Made by a program: the position numbers and the translations under genes. From positions 124,001 to 188,000 of the forward strand of contig NZ_AP018724.1 of assembly GCF_004001245.1 (NCBI RefSeq): a stretch of DNA of 64,000 nt. The letters run 5' to 3'. Source of the DNA: Sulfurivermis fontis (GTDB taxonomy: Bacteria; Pseudomonadota; Gammaproteobacteria; Thiohalomonadales; Thiohalomonadaceae). Shown piece by piece: positions 26,624 through 39,761 of the stretch. Position 1 is the stretch's first letter, and each line of letters starts with the position of its first letter. A model generated the notes under the pieces. That model saw only the letters and a list, made by a program, of their open reading frames with translations. It was not told where the DNA came from and made no database searches.

Positions 26624-29026
26624 TCAGGCGGTTGATGCCTTGAGGGCGAAGGCCTTTTCCACTTGCAGGGCGATGGCGCAAAGACGGCCGACCACCAGCC
26701 GCTGTAGCAGCGCCAGGTTCTGGAAGGTATCGATGCCGCGGTCGAGGGCGGCCGTGGCGTCGCCCGCGGGCAGGGCGTTGCGCAGCACCCAGTCCATCAC
26801 GTTGCGGTACTTGTGCGGCGAGGGGAAGGGGAAGGGCACGCTGCGCAGGATTACCTCGATGTTTTGCAGGCTGCGGTTGACGTCGTCGGTCTTCTCGACG
26901 ATGAGGTCGCGCAGTTTGCGCTTGGCGCGCGGCGAGTCGTGGCTGAGCAGCGACTCCAACAGCAAGGTGTGCAGGCGTAGTTCGCGCAGATGCGGATAGA
27001 CGTGCTCGATGCGCGCGCCGGCCTTGACCACCAGCGCCTCCGCCTCGGCGTGCAGTTGCGCGCCGTTGACGATGCGCGCCTGGCCTTCGGGGATGGTGAG
27101 CAGGGCCAGAGTGGCGGCGAGGCGGCCGATGTACGGCGTCACGGCCTTGCTGGCGTCCTCCAGCGCGGCCTCGTATTTCGCCTCGTATTCGCGGCAGGTT
27201 GCGAAGATCTCCTCCTGCTGTTTTTTCAGCAGCGGCAGTTCCCCCAGGTAGCTGCCGTAGCCGGCGCGATGCATCACCTCGCGGTTGCTGACGGTGACGA
27301 GATCGTCGTCGCACTGATGCAACGCGGTCATCACGGCCCGCGCCTTGCTGCGCTCCTTTTCCATCAGCGCCATGGACAGCATCCAGTGCTGGATGGCGGT
27401 GTCGGTATCGAGGGGCATCTGGCTGAAGCGGGTTTCGAAACCGAGCGGCGTGAAATCGGCATAGAGGGCGCCGAAGTAGCAGTCGATGATGTGGTTGGCC
27501 TCGTATTCCTGGCTGCCCTTGGGCGGGGTGCGAATCAGATCCTTGGTGGTGACCGGCAGGCGCAGGTGCTGGTGGTAATAGCGCATGGTGATGCTGTGCA
27601 TCAGCTTGCCGAAGCGGCGGAACAGCAGCGCGCTGTCGCTGGTGCAGCGGTAGCGGCCCTCTTCCTGCTGGATGTCGAGCCAGGCCAGGCGCTGGCCGTC
27701 GCCGGCCTGCAGGGCGCGGGTCTGGGCGATGTGCCGGGCCTGGCGTTGGCGCAGGTGTTCGTGCACGTCGGCGGGCAGGTAGGAGGCCTGTGCCACCACC
27801 GCCATGGCGATGTTGTCCGGCAGCTCGCCGCGATCGCGCCACATGCGTGTCAGGGTGGGGATGGTCTTTTGTGCGGCATAGGCCAGCACGCGGCTCTGCT
27901 CCAGCATGTGGCGGAAGTCGGCGTTGCCGGCCAGATGGCGTGCCGCGGCATCGGCGCGGGTGATGCGGCGCTGGAACAGGCGGCGGGCCAGCAGGTGAGT
28001 GAGCCACAGGTTCAGACGCAGGGGCAGGCGTGACCAGGCGATGAGACGTTGCAGGCTGTCATACAGCGGTGCCGCGTGTCTGGCCTTGGCGCGCAGGCGT
28101 TCCAGGCGGCGGTCGATGGCGTCGGGCTGGTGCAGGGCGCGGTGCATCCAGTCGTTGAGGCGCTCGATGAGGCGCACGGTGCGCGGCGCCTCGCACGGTG
28201 CCCAGCCGTGCATGGCCTGGGCGATGGCGGCGGCCAACTGGCGCACATTGAGGCTGACGAGCAAGGGCATGCCCAGCGTCAGCACGGTCTGTCCCTTGAG
28301 CAGCCCGTCGCCCAGATCTTCCCGGAACCGCATCTCCAGCGCGGCGTCATGGCTGAGCTGGATTTCGGCCGGCGGCGGCACCGATATCTGGTCGCAGACG
28401 TCCTCCACGAAGGCGAACAGGTCCGGTTCCTGTTCCGCGGCCAGCGTGACGCGGGGATGGCGGCGCACGTGCAGCACCAGCAGCGGCTTGAGTAGCAGCG
28501 CGGTGAGCAGCAGGCCGAAGCAGAGTAGAAAGGCGTAGGCGGCCGCCGCCACCGGGGCATAGGGGATGAGGGAAAACATCCAGCCGACCAGCAGGTCCGG
28601 ATGGAGCAGGGTCACCAGCAGGGCGCCGGTGACGGCCAGCCAGGTCAGTACCATGCCCAGTTCGGTGGCGGCGACGAACCACAGGGCCGGCCGATAGAGC
28701 CAGGCGATCCTCCAGGGCTTGAGCGGCGGCAGGCTGGGTGCCGTCACCTTCTGCACCGCCCCGGCGCTGGCCTTGCGCCGGGCCTTGTCCTCCGGCCGTT
28801 CCACCAGGGTGACCAGGCCGGCACGGGCGAACATCCGCACGTAGCGCGTGGCGCGTTCCAACGAGTCGGTGCGCTTGAGCACCTGTTTTTCGCCGGAGAA
28901 GAAGGCCTCGATTTTCTCCGGGCTGAGGCCGAGCTGGCTGGCCAGGCCGCGCTTGACCTCGGCCGGATCGAAGCCATCGAGCAGGCGGCCGGAAAAAACG
29001 ACGCGATAGGTGTGGCTGTTGTCCAT
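26624..29026 (-). CDS. Large membrane protein with degenerate M48 peptidase-like domain
   Basis: The 800-residue protein has an N-terminal alpha/beta domain (about 5-80, YRVVFSGRLLDGFDPAEV) and two or three membrane helices (about 115-185). An M48-like region follows (about 185-520). Where M48 peptidases have HEXXH, this protein has QAMHG (about 270-274; LAAAIAQAMHGW), so both zinc histidines and the glutamate are lost. The C-terminal 250 residues are helical and unassigned. It is probably a catalytically dead scaffold or sensor. It is divergent from metH. Confidence 0.7.
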   Translation of the reverse strand: MDNSHTYRVVFSGRLLDGFDPAEVKRGLASQLGLSPEKIEAFFSGEKQVLKRTDSLERATRYVRMFARAGLVTLVERPEDKARRKASAGAVQKVTAPSLPPLKPWRIAWLYRPALWFVAATELGMVLTWLAVTGALLVTLLHPDLLVGWMFSLIPYAPVAAAAYAFLLCFGLLLTALLLKPLLVLHVRRHPRVTLAAEQEPDLFAFVEDVCDQISVPPPAEIQLSHDAALEMRFREDLGDGLLKGQTVLTLGMPLLVSLNVRQLAAAIAQAMHGWAPCEAPRTVRLIERLNDWMHRALHQPDAIDRRLERLRAKARHAAPLYDSLQRLIAWSRLPLRLNLWLTHLLARRLFQRRITRADAAARHLAGNADFRHMLEQSRVLAYAAQKTIPTLTRMWRDRGELPDNIAMAVVAQASYLPADVHEHLRQRQARHIAQTRALQAGDGQRLAWLDIQQEEGRYRCTSDSALLFRRFGKLMHSITMRYYHQHLRLPVTTKDLIRTPPKGSQEYEANHIIDCYFGALYADFTPLGFETRFSQMPLDTDTAIQHWMLSMALMEKERSKARAVMTALHQCDDDLVTVSNREVMHRAGYGSYLGELPLLKKQQEEIFATCREYEAKYEAALEDASKAVTPYIGRLAATLALLTIPEGQARIVNGAQLHAEAEALVVKAGARIEHVYPHLRELRLHTLLLESLLSHDSPRAKRKLRDLIVEKTDDVNRSLQNIEVILRSVPFPFPSPHKYRNVMDWVLRNALPAGDATAALDRGIDTFQNLALLQRLVVGRLCAIALQVEKAFALKASTA

Positions 29027-29178
29027 GTGCGGTACCGATTCCTTCCGTCAGCAGGGGCACACATACTAGCGACAGTGAGGCCAGCATACTGCCGACACGG
29101 TCAAACTTGCACCCCGTGCCGCCGCCACCCCGTGATAGAATCGCGCATCCTTTCAGTAAGATATAGCGCGAATTCCCC

Positions 29179-32964
<3,786 letters not shown>

Positions 32965-33069
32965 CGCCTGCCCTCCGCCGCCGCCCGGCGGGGGGCCGAT
33001 GTCAGGAAAGGCACGGCAGTGCCGGTGTCAGGGCTATACCCGATACCTGGTTAGGTTTATAAATAGGCC

Positions 33070-33354
33070 ATGGACCGTCTGATCGAACAGCATCGCCAGG
33101 AAATTCTCAGCCTCGCCGCCCGGCGTGGGGCAAAGCTGGTGCGCGTATTTGGTTCCATGGCGAAGGATCGTGCCCGCCCCGATAGCGATGTCGATCTGCT
33201 GGTCGAGATGGAACCGGGCAAGAGCGCCTTTGCCCTGGGCGCCTTGCTGCTCGACCTGGAAGGCCTGCTCGGACGCAAGGTCGATCTGGTCACCCCGGCG
33301 GCATTGCATCCGAAGATTCGTGATCAGGTGCTCAGGGAAGCCATTGAGCTATGA
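33070..33354 (+). CDS. mntA: MntA-type nucleotidyltransferase antitoxin
   Basis: The 94-residue minimal nucleotidyltransferase carries GSMAKDRARPDSDVDLLVE, the GSX10DXD motif of MntA. MntA proteins AMPylate and silence HEPN toxins of the HepT family. The stop overlaps the ATG of the hepT gene. All catalytic residues are present. The gene opens the defence-type island between metH and the restriction-modification operon. Confidence 0.88.
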   Translation: MDRLIEQHRQEILSLAARRGAKLVRVFGSMAKDRARPDSDVDLLVEMEPGKSAFALGALLLDLEGLLGRKVDLVTPAALHPKIRDQVLREAIEL

Positions 33355-33663
33355 CGCCTGATGACAAGGACCGTCTTTACGCAGAATACATGCTGGAGTG
33401 TATTGCGCGCGTTCGTGCCTATACACAGGATGGCAAGGCCGTCTTTCTTGCTTCTACCCTGATTCAGGATGCCGTGCTGCGCAATCTGCAGATCATGGCC
33501 GAATCCAGCCAGCGCCTGTCAGACAGTCTCAAAACAGCTTTTCCGCACATCAACTGGCGCCGGCTTTCGCAACGTGGTAGTGCATGACTACCTGGGCGTT
33601 GATGCCGAGCTGATTTGGGCGGTTGTAGAACAGGAATTGCCGGCATTGTGCGTGCTTGTTTGA
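33351..33663 (+). pseudogene. hepT: hepT toxin gene with a frameshift
   Basis: The first frame gives MTPDDKDRLYAEYMLECIAR to FPHINWRRL and stops at 33587 after five unrelated codons. Another frame resumes the family sequence (GFRNVVVHDYLGVDAELIW) and stops at 33663. The break, near 33565, fits a loss of about eight bases. The HEPN catalytic motif RX4H (RNVVVH) lies after the shift, so the translated product lacks it. The partner MntA is intact, and the module has lost only its toxin. Confidence 0.82.
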
Positions 33664-33665
33664 AG

Positions 33666-34766
33666 TCAATCGACATTCAAGTTCAGTATGTCCTGCAGGC
33701 GTACCGGGTTTCTACAAAAGTCATGCATACCAAGCAGCTTGTCGGGTTCAGACATAAACCATGCAAAGCTACCCCACGCCAATGATGGGACGGTCTTCTT
33801 GAGGGCTGTTGTGTCCCGATCTGCATAGGCGGTAACAAAGGCCACACGTCGGCGATCGAATCCGGCTTTGTCGGTCAACAAGTGCAGTGCGTCGCGGCGA
33901 CGTTCTGTTATTGGGCCATCGGTGGCAACCACCTCTACGAATACCAGCAGCGGCTTTTCATCGGCCAAGTCTACCAAGATGATGTCGGGGAGATTTTTGT
34001 CTACCTCGATATGCAGGCCGATGGCCCGTGCCAATTCTTCATCGCGTGTTACCACCTTGTTTCCGCTCTCACTAAGCCACAGAACTGCCGGATCGGTCAG
34101 GAAGGTGTGGGCGAAAGTCTCGATTACCGCCTTTGAGATGACTGAACTTGGGCCGGCTATGAGGCGACGAGTCTCCTGGTTAGGGAAAGTAACTAGTACG
34201 CCGTCCTTGGAGGCGGCCGCACCACGGCTTCGTATGGCTATGCGCGCCAAGACTTCCCGATTCAGATTATGTTTTCTCCAATCGGCGATACGTTGGTTCA
34301 GCTCATCACCTGTCAGGTCGGGGTCAAACAGCGCGGCCAGGTCGGCCTTGAGCGTATAGCGCGGTTTGCTCGATGTGGTGGGCAGGTCGCTGCGAGAGTA
34401 GGCCGCCCCTATGGCTAGCAGGCCCTCGCGCAGGGTTTCGTCGCGGATGGGTTCGCGGGTGTTGTCGGCATACCAGCGTGTGCCTGGCGGCCGGTATCCA
34501 GGCTTCATGGCATCGGCGGCGTAGCTATATCGTGCTTCATCGTCGGACTGCCCGGCGATTTCATCGGTCATCAGATAAACGTGCTTCGGGCCGAGGTAGA
34601 CGTCGCCGCCCTCGATGGCGCCGATATAGAGCATGGTGAAGATGGTGCTGGCGGCAAGATCGCGGATGCAGTAGTTACGGTTGGATGTGCCTTCCGGAAA
34701 GATTAACGGCAGCCGTTCCGCCACCAGGGCTTTGGGCGTGTAGGGGGGAAGCGGCGTTTTCGTCAT
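33666..34766 (-). CDS. BsuBI/PstI-type restriction endonuclease
   Basis: The 366-residue protein belongs to the BsuBI/PstI family, whose members cut CTGCAG. An N-terminal winged-helix domain (MTKTPLPPYTPKALVAERLPLIFP) is followed by a C-terminal PD-(D/E)XK-like domain, with LPDIILVDLADEKPLLVFVEVVATDGP as the core. Start ATG 34766 overlaps the methyltransferase stop (ATGA); an upstream in-frame ATG at 34796 is unlikely. Expression after the methyltransferase keeps the host protected first. Confidence 0.88.
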   Translation of the reverse strand: MTKTPLPPYTPKALVAERLPLIFPEGTSNRNYCIRDLAASTIFTMLYIGAIEGGDVYLGPKHVYLMTDEIAGQSDDEARYSYAADAMKPGYRPPGTRWYADNTREPIRDETLREGLLAIGAAYSRSDLPTTSSKPRYTLKADLAALFDPDLTGDELNQRIADWRKHNLNREVLARIAIRSRGAAASKDGVLVTFPNQETRRLIAGPSSVISKAVIETFAHTFLTDPAVLWLSESGNKVVTRDEELARAIGLHIEVDKNLPDIILVDLADEKPLLVFVEVVATDGPITERRRDALHLLTDKAGFDRRRVAFVTAYADRDTTALKKTVPSLAWGSFAWFMSEPDKLLGMHDFCRNPVRLQDILNLNVD

Positions 34767-36568
34767 GCAGTATCCAATCCATAGAGCCGGGCGCATTCGG
34801 CATCGATGGCCTCTGGCCCGGCGTTGCTGCGCACAAGCTTGTCGAGGCGCTTGAGGCTGGCTGGCGGAGGCAGGGGCAGCGATTCAAGTTCATAGGCGGA
34901 GACAGCGACGCTTCCGCTAAGACAGCGGAACACGGAATCCACGACCATACTGTCGAGTAATGCCCGCAGTGTCGCCTGTGACACTGCGGGCTTGTCGTCC
35001 AGTGGGCGCACCATGTTCAGGTGATTCTCGACCACGGCACCGCCATGCTGCTCGATGAATTCCAAGGGAAGCTCGGCGGTGATCAGGCGGCGCTTCTGCT
35101 CCTTGGAGGTGGTGCGCTGCAGCAGGATGCAGGGTGCGGTGACGATTAGCCAGTCGTCGCCCCGGCGCGGCTCAAAATAGGGCTGGTGGCCGCGTTTCTC
35201 GGCGCGGAACAGGAAACGCCCGTCGCTGGTGACGGCCTCGGCCCAGATCAGCGGCAGGCGTCCCTTGCCGGCGGTGCTGTACAACTGGTCCTTGTGGCGG
35301 TTCCACACCAGCGGGCCGGTGCTCACGCCGTAGCCGTAGTCGCGCAGGCGGTGCGTCAGTGTGTTGACGTGGGCCATGTGTACCGATTGATGGCCGCTGC
35401 GCGGAATGATCCATGGCGTCGAGCCGTCCAGCGGGAGCTGGAATTTGCCCACGCTTTCGATGCGCAGCTTATCTGCTGAGATTGGTGTCAGGGTATGGAC
35501 GGTCGCCAATTTGCGCTTACCGTTCTTCCGATAGCAGGCCAGCAGGGTTTCCTGCAGAACGCTGTCGAAGACCCCTTTGCGTTCAGTCACAAAGTCGATG
35601 CTCGTAGGCGCGGTCTCGCTAGCCAGCAGGGCACGTAGGTTTTTGAAGTATCTGCCAGCTAGAAAGGAGGTAGGCGTGACATAGGCCACCACACCGTTTT
35701 TGCGCGTGTGGTGCAGCGCGAGGTCGGTGAAGAGGCCGTACAGGTTGGCATGGCCGTAGATGCTGCGCTTGTAGCGCTCGCGTTGTTGCACGTCGAGTTT
35801 TACGCGCCCGTAGGGCGGATTGCCGACGACGAGATCGAAGCCTTCCGCGGGCGGGGTTTGTTCCAGCGCATCGCAAACCTTTACTTGGACCGGCACCGGG
35901 CGACGCGCCTTCTTGCTGACCGGCAACAGAACGGCATCAAGCGCCAGTTGTGACAGCCAGGCGGAAAACGGATCGATTTCGTAGCCGTGCAGGCGAGTGG
36001 CGATGTTTTTCAGCAGGAGCGCCGGGGAACACTGCCCAGCGGCATCCTTCATGCGGCGCGCCACCGGTGCCAAGAAGGCCCCTCCACCACATGCAGGGTC
36101 CAGGGCTCGGCAGGTGGACCAATCGACGCCGGCCTGCGTTGCCTGATCCAGCAGCCGTTCGGCGAGAACGGGAGGCGTGTAATAGACGCCATAGGCGGAG
36201 CGCCACTCATCGGGCAGCATCACGTTATAGGTCAATCCGAGTTCGTAAATGGCTTGCTCCGGTGGCAACTGCGCGGCCATAGTGCCCATGCGGTCAGCTA
36301 AGGGCAGAGCCTGTTCCGGCATCTTGACGGTTGGTATTGCCGAGAAGAGCGTGCGCACGGGAGATGGGCCGCCGATGGCTTGCCAATAGAACGCGGCGGC
36401 GTGGTAGCAAAACAGGCGGGCTAGAGAGAGTCGCTCGGCGGATGTTGCGGTGGCAACAGCCAAGCTGCGTGCCATGATGCGGCCGGATGACAGAGTCTCT
36501 TTAAGCATGTCGGGCTCGCCAGGAAACAGCGACGGTTGTATGAGGTCGGAAATGAGCGATCTGTTCAT
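34763..36568 (-). CDS. N6-adenine DNA methyltransferase of a PstI-like system
   Basis: The 601-residue protein has the SAM-binding motif I region RALDPACGGGAFL (near 152) and the adenine-methylating motif IV in VVGNPPYGRVK (near 251). A long target-recognition region occupies the C-terminal half. It should methylate the target of the neighbouring endonuclease, probably the A of CTGCAG. It is first in a two-gene operon. GC content is a little below the flanking genes, suggesting acquisition. Confidence 0.9.
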   Translation of the reverse strand: MNRSLISDLIQPSLFPGEPDMLKETLSSGRIMARSLAVATATSAERLSLARLFCYHAAAFYWQAIGGPSPVRTLFSAIPTVKMPEQALPLADRMGTMAAQLPPEQAIYELGLTYNVMLPDEWRSAYGVYYTPPVLAERLLDQATQAGVDWSTCRALDPACGGGAFLAPVARRMKDAAGQCSPALLLKNIATRLHGYEIDPFSAWLSQLALDAVLLPVSKKARRPVPVQVKVCDALEQTPPAEGFDLVVGNPPYGRVKLDVQQRERYKRSIYGHANLYGLFTDLALHHTRKNGVVAYVTPTSFLAGRYFKNLRALLASETAPTSIDFVTERKGVFDSVLQETLLACYRKNGKRKLATVHTLTPISADKLRIESVGKFQLPLDGSTPWIIPRSGHQSVHMAHVNTLTHRLRDYGYGVSTGPLVWNRHKDQLYSTAGKGRLPLIWAEAVTSDGRFLFRAEKRGHQPYFEPRRGDDWLIVTAPCILLQRTTSKEQKRRLITAELPLEFIEQHGGAVVENHLNMVRPLDDKPAVSQATLRALLDSMVVDSVFRCLSGSVAVSAYELESLPLPPPASLKRLDKLVRSNAGPEAIDAECARLYGLDTA

Positions 36569-36962
36569 CCCGGAAGCCTCCCTGCGGACGGGTTGGTACT
36601 ATCAACAGATGCTGATCATTAATACACTACTCGGCCCACAAACGCCACCTGCACTGAGGAAGATCGAACAGACGTTTGTTTCAAACGGGTGTCCGTCAGC
36701 CAGGATGCACGATACCGCCGTAGTTTGGCGCCAGTTTAGCGTTTTTGGGTCGATAGCGGCACCATCGTTGGTATGCTGGATATCTTGCTATCAGCAAAAG
36801 ATTTCAGTGCATTGTTTTATAAGGGATCTTTCGCACAGGGTTCCTCCATGTCCTGAATGCTATGGCAGTTCAGATTGTCCAGTCGGCTGCAAGACTATTA
36901 GAGTACGGGCCTGCCCGTCCTGCGGGCATTACTGAAAGGCCAACTGATGAGGAACGGACGCC
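36569..36962. other. Intergenic gap, no gene recognised
   Basis: This 394-bp region is more AT-rich than its surroundings and has the promoters of the divergent methyltransferase and beta-propeller genes. Open frames here read no recognisable protein. It is likely the edge of the imported restriction-modification island. Confidence 0.5.
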
Positions 36963-38648
36963 ATGATCGAACTCTCCCCCAGCCGCAGCGCCAATATCCT
37001 CGCCGTCGCCGCGATCCTCGGCATCCTGGGCACCTTTGCGCTGGTCTGGCAGGCGGGCGAGGGGGTCGGCGCGACGGCGGGGCCGAGCGTGCTGGCGACG
37101 GCGGAGGACGCGGTGTATTTCATTGCCGGCGGCACGCTGTATCACGCCGACGGCAATGGCGCGCTGCAGGATGCGGCGACGCTGGCGTCGCTCGACCTGC
37201 CGGCGGCGGTGTCGCATCTGGCGGTGATGCCCGACGCGCTGCTGGTGGCGGAGGGACGGCGCGGCACCGTGCAGCGCTGCGATCTGCCGCGGCGCACCTG
37301 CGTCGAGCTGGCGCGCATCCCGCTGCCGCCCGAGGGTGCGACGCTGGCGCTGGCCCATGCGCCGCAGGAGGCGCGCTTCTACGTGGCGGACAGCGCTCGC
37401 CATGAACTGCATGCCTGGGGTCTGGACGGCAAACACCAGTACCGCCTGACCATCGCGGGCGGCCTGAAATATCCCAACGACCTCGCCTGGCTCGGCGCGG
37501 GCCAACTGCTGATCGCCGACACCAATCATCACCGCGTCCTCGTCATCGAGGACCAGGGCCGGGGACGTAGCCGCGTGGTGCAGCAGGTGGAGGCGGACAA
37601 CCCGCTCGGTTCCTCCGGCAATACCTGGCCGACGGCGGCGGCGCGCGATGGCGCAGGCCGCGTCTGGGCGGTCAACAGCAACGGCCTGCTGCAGAACGGC
37701 GAGATCATCGTGTTCGATGTCGCCGGCACGGCACGGCAGCGCATCGCGCTGGCCGGCGCCGCCGATCCCATCGCGCTGGCGCCGCTGCCGCAGGCCATGC
37801 TGGTGCTCGATCATGATCATTACCGCCTGCAGGCCGTCAGCCTGGAGGATTTTTCCGTGCGCGACTTTGGCGATGACGCCGTGCAGGGTGCCCTGCGCGC
37901 CCTGCAGGCGCGCCGCGGCCACTGGCAGCAGATACGCTATTTCAGCATCGGCATGATGGTGCTGTTCGGCGTGCTCGGCGCGCTGGCCGGCTATCTCGAT
38001 TGGCAGGCGCGCAGGCGCCTGGTGCCGGGCGAGCGCCGTCCCGGCGTGGTGCAGCATCCGGCGGATGTCGCGCGCCAGGTGCAGACCGCGGCCGCGTCGC
38101 TGCGCCTGCGTTCCGATGCACAGGGTGTCACCTGGCTGGCGGTGAATCCGAAATTCCTGCGCCTGATGCGCCTGTTGCTGCTGGCGATCGGCGTGTTGTT
38201 CGGGCTGATTGTGCTGCTATTCCATTCCGCCGGCAGCCGGCTGTCGTGGGAATTCATCTCGCTGCTCGGCGCGGTGTCGGCGGCGGTGATGGCCGCCGCC
38301 TTCTGGGCGCAATACCGCATGCAGCGCATGCGTATCGGCACCGACGGCACGGTGATCCACGTGGTGGACATCCTCGGGCGCCAGGGCCAAGGCACGCCGG
38401 AGGAGTTCGTGCAGACCGGCCGGCGCCTGCTGCTCGGCCGCGTGGCGGTGCCATTGCCCAATCCGGCGGCGGCGGTGTTCGACAAGGACGCCTTCGACGC
38501 GCTGTTCGGTCCGCTGCTGGAGCGCGTGCCGCGCAGCAACGAATTCGCCATTCTGTGGCGCGACCTGCGCCGCGGCGATCCGCTGACCTGGGGCAGTCTG
38601 GTGGCCGTGATCGTGTTCATCGCGCTGCGTGTGTGGTTCGAGTTTTAG
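36963..38648 (+). CDS. Beta-propeller (NHL-like) membrane protein
   Basis: The 561-residue protein has an N-terminal anchor (about 10-30), then a repeat-rich extracytoplasmic domain (about 40-310) with NHL-like blades such as PNDLAWLGAGQLLIADTNHH. Three hydrophobic segments follow (about 322-343, 396-420, 425-445), then a cytoplasmic domain and a last hydrophobic segment (about 538-558). Function is unknown; the propeller suggests ligand or protein binding. Its TAG stop coincides with the target duplication of a hairpin-chain element. Confidence 0.65.
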   Translation: MIELSPSRSANILAVAAILGILGTFALVWQAGEGVGATAGPSVLATAEDAVYFIAGGTLYHADGNGALQDAATLASLDLPAAVSHLAVMPDALLVAEGRRGTVQRCDLPRRTCVELARIPLPPEGATLALAHAPQEARFYVADSARHELHAWGLDGKHQYRLTIAGGLKYPNDLAWLGAGQLLIADTNHHRVLVIEDQGRGRSRVVQQVEADNPLGSSGNTWPTAAARDGAGRVWAVNSNGLLQNGEIIVFDVAGTARQRIALAGAADPIALAPLPQAMLVLDHDHYRLQAVSLEDFSVRDFGDDAVQGALRALQARRGHWQQIRYFSIGMMVLFGVLGALAGYLDWQARRRLVPGERRPGVVQHPADVARQVQTAAASLRLRSDAQGVTWLAVNPKFLRLMRLLLLAIGVLFGLIVLLFHSAGSRLSWEFISLLGAVSAAVMAAAFWAQYRMQRMRIGTDGTVIHVVDILGRQGQGTPEEFVQTGRRLLLGRVAVPLPNPAAAVFDKDAFDALFGPLLERVPRSNEFAILWRDLRRGDPLTWGSLVAVIVFIALRVWFEF

Positions 38649-38853
38649 GGAAGCTCTGAATAAGTTCAGAGCTTCCGCGGCACAGGGATGTGCCGCCATT
38701 TTTCAACGACGATAAGTCGTCGAAAAATGAAGCCAAGCGAAAATCACACTTTTCGCTTGGCGTGGTTTTGTCCACGGATGGACTTATGTCGCGCAGCCCA
38801 GGGAGGGGCGGGAGCGACCTGAAAAGTCCAGGATGGAGTTATTCAGACCTTCC
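38649..38853 (-). mobile_element. IS5-like MITE composed of hairpins, copy B
   Basis: This 205-bp copy, in inverse orientation to copy A, is flanked by TTAG (38645-38648 and 38854-38857). It differs from copy A by only a few bases; one, in the 14-bp stem, makes an A-C mismatch. Insertion overlaps the TAG stop of the beta-propeller gene and precedes the TauE/SafE gene, so it may insulate the two. Confidence 0.9.
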
Positions 38854-38926
38854 TTAGGATGGGTCTGGCGCTGCGTGCCCGGCATGGCGCCGGCGTGTGC
38901 AATAAGCCGTAGCGGCGCGGAAACTC

Positions 38927-39697
38927 ATGGAACTGCTCTCGCCCGAAATCCTGCTGTTGCTGACGCTGGTGGCCTTCATCGCCGGTTTCGTCGATGCCAT
39001 TGCCGGCGGCGGCGGCCTGCTCACCGTGCCGGCGCTGCTGGCCGCCGGTCTGCCGCCGGCGCAGGCGCTGGCCACCAACAAGCTGCAGGGGAGTTTCGGC
39101 AGCCTCGCCGCGGCGCTGCATTTCGTGCGCGCAGGTTATGTCACCTGGCGCGAGATGCGCCTGGCCATCGTCTGCACCTTCGTCGGCGCAGCGGCCGGGG
39201 CACTGGCGGTGCAGGTGCTGGAGCGCGATGTGCTGGGACGCGTGGTGCCTGTCCTGCTGATTTTCGCCACGCTGTATTTCGTGTTCTCGCCGCGGGTGAG
39301 CGACGTGCACGGTGCGCGCCGCATCGGCGATGGTGTGTTTGCGCTGCTGATCGGTACCTGCGTCGGGTTTTACGACGGCTTCTTCGGCCCGGGCACCGGC
39401 TCGTTCTTCGTGCTCGCCTTCATCGCCCTGCTCGGCCTGTCGGCCCGTGTCGCCACGGCGCGCACCAAGATCCTCAACTTCACCAGCAATTTCGCCGCGC
39501 TGCTGCTGTTCGTCCTCGGCGGCAAGGTGCTGTGGACCGTGGGCCTGCCCATGGCGGCGGGGCAATTCATCGGCGGCCGTCTCGGCGCCGGCGTGGTGAT
39601 CGGTGCCGGGGCGCGGGTAGTGAAGCCGATGCTGGTGGCGGTGTCGCTGCTGCTGACCCTGAAGGTGGCGCTGGAGAGCGGCGGCCGCCTCTGGTAG
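38927..39697 (+). CDS. TauE/SafE (TSUP) family membrane transporter
   Basis: The 256-residue protein has about eight transmembrane helices and the family repeat: FIAGFVDAIAGGGGLLTVPALL at the N-terminus and GFYDGFFGPGTGSFFVLAF in the second half, with PTQALATNKLQ-like APPAQALATNKLQG between. TSUP proteins export or import sulfonates, sulfite, thiosulfate or similar anions. In a sulfur oxidiser, sulfite export is an attractive but unproven role. Confidence 0.9.
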   Translation: MELLSPEILLLLTLVAFIAGFVDAIAGGGGLLTVPALLAAGLPPAQALATNKLQGSFGSLAAALHFVRAGYVTWREMRLAIVCTFVGAAAGALAVQVLERDVLGRVVPVLLIFATLYFVFSPRVSDVHGARRIGDGVFALLIGTCVGFYDGFFGPGTGSFFVLAFIALLGLSARVATARTKILNFTSNFAALLLFVLGGKVLWTVGLPMAAGQFIGGRLGAGVVIGAGARVVKPMLVAVSLLLTLKVALESGGRLW

Positions 39698-39761
39698 GCG
39701 CCGAGTCCGATCGGCGCATGCAGCGCCCGACCCGGCACCTGTTCGCCCACGGAGTGGACTC

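Noticed and set aside
29100-29178. Cobalamin riboswitch before metH
   Set aside because: The gap to the divergent gene leaves about 150 bp, and no B12-box-like sequence was found.
36450-36935. 161-codon frame overlapping the methyltransferase 5' end
   Set aside because: Its first part is antisense to the methyltransferase and the rest has no recognisable domain or ribosome-binding site.
39698-39717. Hairpin GCGCCGA/TCGGCGC after the TauE/SafE gene as terminator
   Set aside because: It is a short 7-bp stem without a T-run and could arise by chance in this GC-rich DNA.
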